From Cacajao melanocephalus (taxonomy: Eukaryota; Chordata; Mammalia; Primates; Pitheciidae), in the NCBI GenBank assembly GCA_963573385.1, contig CAUYLG010051268.1, positions 1-64,000 on the forward strand: 64,000 bases of DNA, read 5' to 3'. The notes beneath the pieces are model-generated. The model did no database searches. It was not told where the DNA came from and saw only the letters and a list, made by a program, of their open reading frames with translations. How positions within the stretch are numbered: position 1 is the first letter of the stretch; each line of letters starts with the position of its first letter. Below, piece after piece: positions 53,258-64,000 of the stretch. Position numbers and translations under genes: made by a program.

Positions 53258-56200
53258 CTCTGTATTTCTTGTGTTAGACAAATTAAATCTGAAGTGTTGT
53301 TTCACAATACAATTATCTTCATCTTGTCTCCTTTCTGCAATATTTTTGCGCTATTTAACCACCTTCCCACTAGCTATATGAACCCTGATTTGGATCAGTG
53401 GTTTAGTTTATCCCTAAGTGGGCCTTAGCATGACTACACCAAAATAGGACTGAAAACCGAAGCCTAACATTGGTCTTGTAACCCTCAGAGGAGCTGCCTG
53501 GTGTGGCTTTTATGTGTAGCCAGGGACCAAGAGACTTACTTGTTTTCAAATACTATGAAAATTAGATTAGTTTGTTTAAAGTTATGGGCTCTGATTCTAC
53601 AAATCAGATGTTAGAAATAATTCTCCCTGTTAAGAGTATTATTGTGAGTGGCAACAGAATGAAGGTGTCTAGCCCAGTAGACGGGCATTTTTATCTTTGA
53701 TCATCAGCTGGAATAAGGCCATGATTTTGAATGTTACTTTTCCTTAAAATTCCTAGTAAAACGTTGTGTTCAACCCCCATCTTCTTTCTCATTCCCCTAA
53801 TTGATTCTTTCCTGTCCTCATATGCTTTCTGCTTCTTAAGCAAGGAACAGCTTTGCATCAGTGAAACTAACATATCTACCAGATTTTACCTTTGCAATTG
53901 TGTTTAATGGACAGGAAGTTTAGTTTAGAGAAGTTATAGTCAATCAAAAAGAGAATAATTGGATTTTGACTAAAGCAAAATTCTTGGCATTTTCTAAATG
54001 CTTCATAAATTTTAAGTAGCCACTTTTGAAAAATTTCAGCTATTTTTCTCCTTTATAAAAAAGTAATAACAGAACAGTTTTACATTGAGCAGAGAGAAGA
54101 GAAAATTTTGCATCCCTTCCTGACAATAATCTCTCACCCAGGTCCCAAGGTCATTTGGATTTTTCATTTGGTATTCCCTCTACGAAGTAGTATGTATCAA
54201 GGCATAGTGGACATTCATAAACTATTATAAATTGTCCAATTCTTTTATATATGTATTTTTCAAAACCTAACATAATTATTAGCTGTCAGGTCAACAAGTT
54301 CTAAGAGAAGTCTACCTTTCAAGTCCTACTTGTACCTAAATTCTGTCCTCCTACTCCTTACCAAGTGTGTATGTTCCTCTTAAAGGAAGCTACCAGTTTC
54401 ATTGCTCTTTAACAGCACAAAAAAATGAGTGATAACTTCATTTCTGGCTTGTGTTCTTCTCAAGATTTTAAGTTCCCCATGTGAAATTGTAACCCACAAA
54501 AAGAAACACACTTTTTTGCTTTGCCCCTCACCTCTACTTCATATTTTTAACAACAAATGATCATAAATTTTGTTTTTAAAGTTAGGACTTTGATACTTTA
54601 TATATTTTTGTCTGCTAGTGCAGATCAATTAAAACAATAAATAATTTCTTTAAGAATACACAGAATGATGACAGTTCAGGAGAAAAAATAACACTATGTG
54701 AATTCCCAAGTCCCATTTCTAGGCATTCATTGATCTTTTATGAGTCGTAACATTCCGTACTTTAAAAAGTTATTTGGTGATTTTGCTCATCAGGAAACAT
54801 TGAAAAACATTAATCTGAACAGCTGGCACATCGTGTAATCCAGTAATCCCTTCCTAATATCAAGTTTCAAGACTATAAGTCTTTATATTTATGTATTCAT
54901 GTTTTAAGATATGAAATATTTTCATGTAAGAGAGTTTATTCCTGTTTAATCAGAGTCTATGACAAGTACTGTTCTACAGAGCACATGGGTGGTCTATGAA
55001 ATAGTGCACAAATAGATTTGTTGGTGCATGGCTAGAACCTCAGACCTAGAAAGATGTCATCACGAACATTTGCAAAAATACTGTACACTAAATACATGTT
55101 TTTCAAGACTTGCAAAAATAAAGCAAAGAAAAATGCAAGTGCTAAATACATTATATTTCAAGTCAGTGTGACTTCTTTCAAAGACTTCAACAGGAAGTAT
55201 AGTCTGCATAGCATTGAACTAAAACAAAATTAGTCTCAGGAGATTCAGCAGCTTATGAAACCAATACAATATTGAATTACTGAAGGAGATGCCAAAGGAG
55301 AGTTGAATCTGGGGAAGAATGATTATACTAATGAATATCGTCTTCAGAAAAGAATACATTCAAGAATTTTTATTTACTGTGTTTAAAAAGTATATTTAAT
55401 ACCACTTAATAATTTTCTCCACTAACTACTTTTATCTATGAGATCTTGATTTGGACAAAAAGAGACCATTATACTTTTTGATAACCCAAAGCATGCAGTT
55501 AGTTAGGGACTGCCTACTGATAATGGGATCCTGTCTGATTATAAACACTGAACACTGAATTTAAAAATAAGTTCACTCACATAGCAAGAGGATTAATAGT
55601 TATTTGCAGTAACAAATTAAGCTTGTATCTTAACTCATGATTTGAAGTGAAATGTTTATGCCAAAATTACTGGGCTCACCACATGTTTCTTAGACTCATT
55701 TAAATTTTTGAGAACAGAAAGAATTGGTATTTTGATGGAGCTATCTAAATAATTACTTCATCTGCATTTCACAGGCCATGAATGCAATTTTTTTTCCATA
55801 CCAACCAATCCATCTGTGTATACAACATGAGTTCATAAGGTAATTATCTACTTTCTAATGTGCCCCTTTGGGTAAGGGAGGCAGATAAAGAGAACAGTAT
55901 GCAGTCTTTGAGGGCTCTTCCTATAATATTCAGCACTTTGGAGTTATCTGTTTTTTATTTTCTCACATTTTCTAAAGAAGCATAATCTAGAAAGATTAAT
56001 GACATAAACATTGTAACTCAATATAGTACAGGAATCTTTCTCCAGAATAGATGTTCCGGAAGTTCAACAATTAGACCAGCAAAACTTTACACAGATCATA
56101 CAATATGCCCATATTTTATATCCAAACTTATCATGTAGAAGCTAAAATAAAGCACCATTTTGCTTTTTCTAAATGTGGGGCATTGGTCAGCAAGCAGTAT

Positions 56201-57738
56201 CTTCCTACATGGGGACATAGTATTGTTATCTAATTCAATAGACACCATGTGCCAAGCAATGGGTCATGGAACAACCATGCTTAATTCTGTGTGATTAAAA
56301 AATTATTTCAAAAGAAACGTTATTTCATATCATTATTCATAAGATTATCTACATTTGGGGAAAAATGCACCAGGATTACTTTTTACATTTAAAGATTAAC
56401 TTTATACTATTAAAATATATCATTTACAAATAAACCATGTTATCGATACATAGAGCATCTATGCTCATTTAAGACATTTCATGATTTTCAAACTGACTTT
56501 GAGGGTGATGAAGTTAAATACCAGATTAAGTATTTGAAGAAGGAAGACATATAAGTACAATATTTGAATAAAGTTAGGGTTAGAATTGTAATCTGTTTAT
56601 AAATTCCAATGTTATTTTCCAGGCCCTTAAAATTTACAAAAACTATACATTAGTATAACAATTTAAGTACATAGAATGTAATTTTTAACTTATATTTGGA
56701 AATATTAGTATTAAACTCATATTTTTGAGATTAAAACATGCTCACTTTGTTTTGTAAAAGCATAATACTTAAAGTGTATTCTTTCTATTGTCCTTTTTTT
56801 CTCTTTCCTCCTGTTTCTTTTCTCTTTTTAAAACATTCATAGCAGTGGGACAGAAAGCATAACACTGAAAAAAAAAAAAGAGCTGGTTGTCCTGGAAACA
56901 GGTTTTCTTTTTTTCTTTATTGGTAGATATGTACCCTCATTTTGAATACTAAGGAAAAATACTGGCTTTCATATATAATTCTTTTTATATTGAACTTTAA
57001 AGATATATCTCAAACAAGATCTTTTATTTTAAAAACCTAAAAATATTACACCATCAATTTCATTCCTAGTGAAATAAAATTTTATTTAAAGTACCAATTT
57101 CTGGTTACTTAGGTAATGAAAGTAATTTGATAGGGCAGCTGCTTTATTTCACTAACTCAATGAAAATAAACAATTATTTTCTGGGTAATAAATCAGTCTT
57201 ATTTTTCATGCATTTCCAAGCAATAGCAGATTCTTTCTCTAATAAACTGCCCATCTGAGAGTTTTGTTTCATTTTGTTTTCTACATAGTAATGACAATGA
57301 TGTTAATCTCTTATTGTTATTGAAATTCCAGAAAACACCCTGAGTGAAAATTTACCAATGTTTTTGTGGGTCATAGAAGTCCAAAGAACAAAACTAAGGC
57401 AGGCATTAGAGGAGTAGCTAAGCAATAAATTATTCCTCTGGTGTAGAAGTTAGGTGGAACTAGAGAGGGTGGGGACTTTATTTGAGGCTTTATAAAGTAC
57501 AAAAATTATGTAACTTTCTTTCCCATTAAGTACTATCCGAATTGCATCTTTCAACTGATACTATTTCAGTTTCTTCTGTCTTAATAAAGTTTTTGAGGTA
57601 TATATTTTGCCAATTTGTCTATATAAGTTTCCAAGTATTTTTTGCTGAAATATACTGACAGCAACAATAAACTTGTTTGGAACCTTCTGCTTAGCAGTTA
57701 CATATTGTTTGATGTGGTAGTCTTTTTGGTATTTATCA

Positions 57739-58220
57739 ACACTCAACCAATATTTATTGCACTACCCAGGCCCTCTGAGAGGTATGAGAAATGTTAAGAC
57801 ACACATGATACCTGCTCTTAGGGAGTTTACAGTCCAGTGGTGGAGGCTAAGGAAAATACATAAATTAATTAATAGAAATTATGATCTATGCCATAAAGGA
57901 AATAAAGAGTGTTGAGTTGGAGGCTAATAGCAGTGACCTGGCTAACTCAGATAAGGGGTTCAAGAAAGACCTCTCTGAGGAGTGACATGTAACTGGAGGC
58001 CTGAAAGATGAAAAGCAAGAGCAAGAACATAAAGGCCTTGCCCAGGAAAATGTTCAAGCTGTTGGAGCTCAGAGGCTGCTGTGGCTGGGGCTTTATGTGG
58101 ACAGAGTGAGGCTGGAAATGCCTTGCTTTTGCTGCACTTCAGTAGTTTGAATTCCATTCCCAGACAGTAAAAAGCCACCGGAGAGTTTTAAGAAGGAGGT
58201 GTTCCAATCTATATTTTAGG
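57739..58220 (-). repeat. LINE-2-like remnant with 3' end
   Basis: 'accaatatttattgcactac', 'ctgctcttagggagtttaca', 'caagaaagacctctctgagg', 'agtgacatgtaactggaggc' and 'ataaaggccttgcccaggaa' form a clear reverse L2-type series, among the best preserved here. Confidence 0.7.
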
Positions 58221-58309
58221 GATATCACTTGATGACTTAGTGGAAACTTGATTTCAGTGAGACAAAGGTGTTTTAAAAGACTCTATAGCTGCATTTATCA
58301 ATTCTGCAG

Positions 58310-58480
58310 ACACTAGCTGTATGAGGGTATTTAAATTTAAACTAATTAAAATGACATATGATGAAAAATATAGTTCCTCAATGGTCACATGTGATTGCTT
58401 GACACCAGACTGGACAGCATGGACAGAACATTTTCATCAGTGCAGGGACACATTCCTGGACAGTGCTGCTCTAGCAGATC
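58310..58480 (+). repeat. hAT-type DNA transposon remnant
   Basis: 'atttaaatttaaactaatta', 'caatggtcacatgtgattgc', 'gactggacagcatggacaga' and 'cctggacagtgctgctctag' match the right part of a common hAT (Charlie-type) MER element. Confidence 0.6.
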
Positions 58481-58499
58481 ACCCATATCTTCTTGGTCT

Positions 58500-59094
58500 C
58501 CACCCTTTGGTTCTTCCACCCTTCTGCAGTAACTGCAGGCTGGAAGATTACTCTGGGCTCCCTCATCTTCATTCCTCACTTTCCTGACTCTTCTATGACC
58601 ACTTCTTTACCTCCTTTCTCTTCAGCATCTCCCTCTTCCCTTCTTCCATTCCGGACACAGCTTTTCAGCAGCCAGTTGTACAACTCCACAGAGCTGTTAT
58701 GATGGTGGGTTAAATTCAAGACACTCATAAATGTTTTGTTTTCCTCATGAGTATTAACTAAACCTGAACTCACTATTTTTATTAATGGTACTACCAATCT
58801 CTTAGTCACCAGCTTGAAGTCATCTGAATCCTTCCTTCTCACTCAGACATTCATTAAGTTGTTTGATCATACATATTCTACCATCATAATGTCTCATATA
58901 CTTTTCATTTTAAAATATGCCCCGTTAATATTTGTCTAGGTTTTTCTTATAATTCTCTAATAAAATTTATTCCAGACCAGCATTGTTAGATTAGTCTTAA
59001 ACTAAAGTTTAAATCAGGGTCCTCAAATATATACATTGCTTTCCTAGTATTGTGATAACATAATGTTGGATTTCTAATTTTACTGTTTCCTATT
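58500..59094 (+). repeat. LINE-2-like remnant, interrupted by the LTR
   Basis: 'gtcaccagcttgaagtcatc' and 'tgaatccttccttctcactc' are forward L2-type phrases. The element appears to continue after the LTR (59462-59850). Confidence 0.4.
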
Positions 59095-59456
59095 TGATAC
59101 GGTTTGGCTCTGTGTCCCCACTCAAATCTCATCTTGTAGGTCCCATAATTCTCACATGTTGTGGGAAGGACCTAGTGAGAGATAATTGAATCATGGAGGT
59201 GGGTCTTTCCCATGCTGTTCTTGTGATAGTGAGAATAAGTCTCACGAGATCTGATGGTTTTAAAATCAGGAGTTTCTTTTCACAAGTTCTCTTTCTTTGC
59301 CTGCTGCCATCCATGTAAGATGTGACTTACTCCTCCTTGTCCTCTGCCACGATGATGAGGCCTCCCCAGCCATGTGGAAATGTAAGTCCATTAAACCTCT
59401 TTTTCTTCCCAGTCTCAGGTATGTCTTTGTTAGCAACATGAAAATGGACTAATATA
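59095..59456 (+). mobile_element. Solo MaLR LTR (MSTA-type)
   Basis: This 362-bp LTR runs from TGATACGGTTTGGCTCTGTG to GACTAATATA. The landmarks 'attgaatcatggaggtgggt', 'ttcccatgctgttcttgtga', 'gtctcacgagatctgatggt' and 'ggcctccccagccatgtgga' are diagnostic. CTATT at 59090-59094 and 59457-59461 is a perfect 5-bp target duplication. There is no internal region, so it arose by LTR-LTR recombination. Confidence 0.93.
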
Positions 59457-59461
59457 CTATT

Positions 59462-59850
59462 CCTACATTTCATTCATTTGCTATTTCAAAAAACCGTCCT
59501 CTGCTTTTCCACCTTCAAGTTAGCTTATACTATTTTTCTTTCACCTGCTAAACTTTCCACCTCCCTCTGTGACTGTCATAACTATCTTTTAATTTAAGAC
59601 CCATTTATGGCATTTATGATGCGACTTGATCTAAGAGGTCATCTTTGAGAATCAGTACTAGGCATTTTCTTTCATTAATTATTAGTGCATTTTTAAAAAT
59701 CTCTGTCTCTCTGCCTTTCCCTTTTTGTTTATTTATATTTTGAGTTTACAACTATCCACCCTGCATCATGCATTTTACTAATGTCTTGTACCTGTTAACC
59801 TCAAAGATCAAGAATAGTGTACACAAATTTACATTCCTTGCAACATTTAG
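59462..59850 (+). repeat. LINE-2-like remnant, continuation
   Basis: 'ttaagacccatttatggcat' and 'aagaggtcatctttgagaat' are weak forward L2-type phrases resuming after the LTR. Confidence 0.35.
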
Positions 59851-61374
59851 CATATGTGTTTAATTGAATTAAATAAAACAAACAAATGACTGTAAATTCA
59901 TTACAGATTTCATTGCATCTATAAGGAAATACCCTCTCTTGATTTATCTAGGTATCAAAATAACTGTAACATCTTTCTAAAGATTGCTAAACTGTGGTAT
60001 AACAAAGTTCCTTTAAAAAAGTTTGGGACAGAAGTCTTCAGTCACAATGTAGTACCTCAGATGGATTGCTCTTACCTGTGGAAAGAGGCATAAAATGTTC
60101 TATTTTATTAGGACAACAGTATGAAGGATTTAAATTGAACATCATGAGTAAAACATTCAAGCAATTGTACTTACCTATACGTTAACCTCTGCCAAGATTT
60201 CAATTCTCAAATTCTTTAGCTCAAGATGAACGCCTGAGGATGTAAAAGTCATGATTTGCTCTTGAATATTTAGCAAATTCTCTTGATGTGTGGAACCCAA
60301 AATGAAGAACTGAGAGGCTAACATCTTGATGAATTAAGTGCTTTGTGGTTTTCTTTGTACTTTATTAAAAGGTATTCATATAGAAAATAGCTTCATCAGT
60401 AAAATCATAAAATGTACAGTAAATATTGACATTTTATTATTTGCATATACTTTTGAGAAGTCATTTGAAATATTTTGAAATTCCAAACTAATTGATGGTC
60501 ATGTATACAGTTTTACAACAGTACTTACTACTTTTTTAGATATCCATATAACTATATATGTAAAATATGTATGTAGTTACAAGGAAATATGAAAGTTGTA
60601 CTTCACAATTTTGGGCTAATCTTGCAAATGTTATCAACAAACCCATTCTCTGTGGTCACTGCTGCTCATTTAAGAATATTTACTTAACATCAGACTGGAG
60701 CGCCAAACAAAATATAATCTAAAATATGAATATCATATAACCGATTTCATTAGGTGTCACTGTACAAGCTCATAATCTCAGGTTGATCGGCCATCAGTAA
60801 AATTCAGGAACCAAATGTGGACACAACTTTTGGAAGCAATATTGTTCAAAGATGCTACCTTGTTTTTTTTAGTCGTAACTTGAATCATGGCAAACAAAAA
60901 GATGAATTAAATGAAGTCAGAATTTCAATATTTGGAGCCATAAAACAATGTGACTTTGTTTAATCATTGTTACAAGTTATTAGTAACACCACTAAAATGT
61001 TACTCTTAAAATTTATTCATAAACAATTTATACTTTTGTGTCACGATTTTACCTATCCTGATTGATCCTGCCTTTCTCTGACATCTACCTCTTACAGCTT
61101 TTGTCTTTAAGTTCTAACATAAACAAGTATGTCTGAAAGCAAATGTATTAATGAACATAACTTTGATGTTTCCCACTTTCTAGCCATCTGAGTCAATTAA
61201 TAGATTTGGGTGTTAACTTTGAAAAAAAAATCAATTCCATAGAAAAATAAGGAAATAACACAAGTTTCTAAATAACCCCTGAACATGTTGAGAACCAAGT
61301 ACACTCCTGTTTCAGGACCACCTCATTTGCCTTTCCCTCAACTTTTAATACTCTTAACTCTAGATTGATGCATA

Positions 61375-61672
61375 GGTCTCCCAGGATCATACTTAAATGT
61401 CATTTCCTCATAGTGTTCTTTACTGACCATCCTATATAATAATAAGCCTCCATTTGCCTACCTATCTCCTTACTGTGCCATAATTTTTATCCATTGCATT
61501 TATTATCTCTCATTATATTCCATAACCATATGTTTGTTATCAGTCTCTTTAAATTAGAAGGTAATTGAAGGGCAGGAGTTTTGTTTTTTTGTGTGTGTGC
61601 GTGTGTATCTATTATCCAAAAAACAACCTGAAAATGCTGGCGATAAATAAATATAAATTGAATAAATGAAGG
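61375..61672 (+). repeat. LINE-2 3' end
   Basis: 'tgtcatttcctcatagtgtt', 'ctttactgaccatcctatat', 'gaagggcaggagttttgttt' and 'ataaatataaattgaataaa' run in forward L2 order to the tail, with a short GT run at 61590-61608 inside. Confidence 0.72.
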
Positions 61673-62879
61673 TGACCACAACATTAATTTTATCCTATAG
61701 GACAATTCAAGTCTATGTGATCAAATGCACAGACACTTGTGATGTCTGTCTCTTCCACAATTAATATGGGAAACATTCATGAATGAACTGTTCATTATGA
61801 AATGCATTATTTAATACTATGATCGTATCTCTTATTACACATGTAAGAGAACATTTATTGAACTGCATTAATAAGCCACTGTTGTCATGGATCTTCTGTA
61901 GATATTTGAGAACTATGATTATCAATGCTTTGCAGAAATATTTTCTTCCTACCCTCTCTTGAGGACTCTGTTCTAACTTGATTGTTCCATGAGCTCTACT
62001 GCAATCTGATCTTCCATTGCCAATCTCAAATTGTCCCTCATCCTCCACTTTTCATGTAAGTCTCTAGCTATGAAAGGTATAGGTTTTTATACTCTTTAAG
62101 TAACCAAGATTTTGTGCTAAAATGAAAAAGCATTACTTTGGCAGGCAGTAAGCAATACTTGGAAAGGAGTGCCAATATGAGAAGGGTGAAAACTCAGCTC
62201 CTGTCAGCCATCAAGTGTCTGAGTGGGGATTTTGGGTTTTATGATGTTTATGCTAACTAACTTTGAAATTTTCCACATTGTGCTGCATAATTTGATACAG
62301 CCGAAAATAAGGTTCACCTTTAGTGGCAATATAGGGCAGCCACTTAAATTCGGCTTTGACAAGAAACATTTTGTTGTATATACTTCTCTTTGATATATTT
62401 TCAGTTTTTTTTTAAATCATCCTCATAAAAGAATAATAAAATAAATTACATAAGACAATGTTGATACATATTTCCACTTAAAGCAGCTATTAAACAAAGA
62501 GTTTAGTAAAATTGGAAATATTGAAGTTAGATAATACTAGGCATTTAGCATCTTGACTGTTTATCATGGCATATAATTTTTTTTCATTATAATAGCAGAT
62601 ATAAGAAACTCCACTATTTTAATAAGCTGTTGAAACCGGTTGTGTTGTCTAATAATCAGAAAACAAGAAAACAGTTTGTACTCTGGTAGAAAATGTGCTA
62701 AGGATGTGAACAGACTGTTCAAAAAGTGAAAATATAAATGACCAATACACATAAAATAATGTTTACCTACAAGTAAATCCCCCTCAAATGCAAACCAAAA
62801 CTCAAAAGATATCATATACTAGCTAATAGATTGCAAGAATAAGTATCAATGGTAAAGCTCTTTTTTTTTTTTTAATTGT

Positions 62880-63540
62880 AGAAAGAGTGATGGGATGGGT
62901 GTTTACATATCCTGCTGGGGTGAGGAAAAAATGGAATTATGTAAGGCAATTTGAAAATATGTATACATCTTAAGGCTGCACAACTTTGACCTAACAATGT
63001 CACTTTTAGAAACTTACTCTGAGGTGATAAACAATTGCATGAATACACACACATATGTATATATGTACATGTGAATATATATTTATTACATCAGAGTTAT
63101 AAGAAGATATTCCTGTATCTTTATATGTGAGTATGCAAATAATATTGAATAATTGTATTTACCATATGAAATATTGGAAACCACCCACACTTACAAAACT
63201 AGAAAGTTACTAAAACTTTCATTGACGTTATAGGGATGATGTTATTCTATAATTATTCATTCAGAAGACATTCACAAAAATAATGAATTGAAAAAAGCAG
63301 GTCACAAAACAGTACATATAAAGCAATTAAGACATACAATAAGATCTCATTTCTATAACAAAAGAGATATTTTATGTATATGCAGAGAAAATAAGCTGAG
63401 AGGATATGTGGTAAAATATGGAAAAAGGTTATATTTGAATGTTATGGTTAAGGGTGATTTTTTATTCTAATTATTTTTGTTCTTTAGTTTTCTGAATCTG
63501 GGTTAATTTTCCAAAATAGTTCTTTAAACAGCACTTTGAA
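62880..63540 (+). repeat. Old LINE-1 (L1M) remnant with 3' UTR
   Basis: 'actttgacctaacaatgtca', 'aaaaaagcaggtcacaaaac', 'caataagatctcatttctat' and 'ggttaagggtgattttttat' are ordered landmarks of the ORF2 end and 3' UTR of old L1 elements in plus orientation. No intact frame remains. Confidence 0.65.
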
Positions 63541-64000
63541 AAATTGCCTAAGGAGTAAACAAGATGATATTCTGGTTGGAGGTTTTATTAAACCATAACA
63601 TTGTTTGGGAATGTACTGTGCTTAGGTCTATCTACGATGTTGGGAAGTTGTTAGTGAATGAAAAGAAAGAAGTATACGTGAGATAGTACATATTTCTGAC
63701 TAATGTTCTACTTTTATTTTCTGGGTAGAGAAAAGTTATAGCATTAATGGAGGTCATTATTGCCTAAGTTGTGCATGTTAGAAGAAAGACATATGAAAAA
63801 TTACATTAAAGAAGTTTGGCCACTAAGTAATGAGTACTATACTTTAGGTTTGATAATGAGTACTGTAACTCAGGGAAAATATTAGTTAGTGAGAGTAAAC
63901 AATGTCAAGCAAGGTAAACACCAGGTTGTAGTACAAGCAAGTCTAAATACCAGAATTTGATCACAGTGGAGATACAGGTATCATTAGCTCCTGGTTCTCA

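Noticed and set aside
58321..58842. Cluster of 60-90 codon open frames on both strands, possible processed pseudogene
   Set aside because: The sequence is explained by a hAT remnant and L2-like sequence; frames on opposite strands overlap and none is recognisable.

Overview
This is a vertebrate, and specifically primate, nuclear genomic window. It is AT-rich, has no compact gene layout, and is full of Alu, LINE-1, L2, MIR, hAT and MaLR/ERVL remnants. The only gene I can support lies on the minus strand: four internal coding exons of the adhesion G-protein-coupled receptor ADGRB3 (BAI3). In transcription order they are a 37-codon linker exon (25724-25614) and three exons each encoding one thrombospondin type 1 repeat (TSR1 19593-19432, TSR2 12533-12369, TSR3 263-99). 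All four begin and end in phase 1 with AG/GT splice signals and join into one open reading frame. The translated residues match my recollection of human BAI3, including the six cysteines, the W-x-x-W motifs and the C-x-x-T-C fucosylation motifs of each repeat. The first exons (signal peptide, CUB domain) lie beyond the right edge and TSR4, the GAIN domain and the 7TM region lie beyond the left edge. Human ADGRB3 is, as I recall, on the plus strand of chromosome 6, so this window would be its reverse complement if human.

Layout: 1-98 intron; 99-263 TSR3 exon; 264-12368 intron (about 12.1 kb; two Alus and several L2/MIR relics, a CA tract, and a 200-bp inverted repeat at 3535-3745 / 4500-4718); 12369-12533 TSR2 exon; 12534-19431 intron (6.9 kb; one Alu, a hAT element, an L1 3' end, and a pyrimidine-rich insert bounded by 13-bp direct repeats); 19432-19593 TSR1 exon; 19594-25613 intron (6.0 kb); 25614-25724 linker exon; 25725-64000 upstream intron (over 38 kb), with Alus, L1 and L2 remnants, an MLT1-type LTR, an ERVL-type LTR with an expanded TA tract, and a solo MSTA-type LTR with a perfect 5-bp target duplication.

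The exons encode part of the N-terminal extracellular stalk of a synaptic adhesion receptor. I see no second protein-coding gene, RNA gene or novel multi-gene system. The most notable structural signals are the inverted repeat, whose right arm interrupts an older L2-like element, the direct-repeat-flanked pyrimidine insert at 19149-19271, and an Alu whose insertion may have carried about 490 bp of extra sequence (36093-36905). Repeat family names are from memory of consensus sequences and their edges are approximate, since no repeat library could be run.
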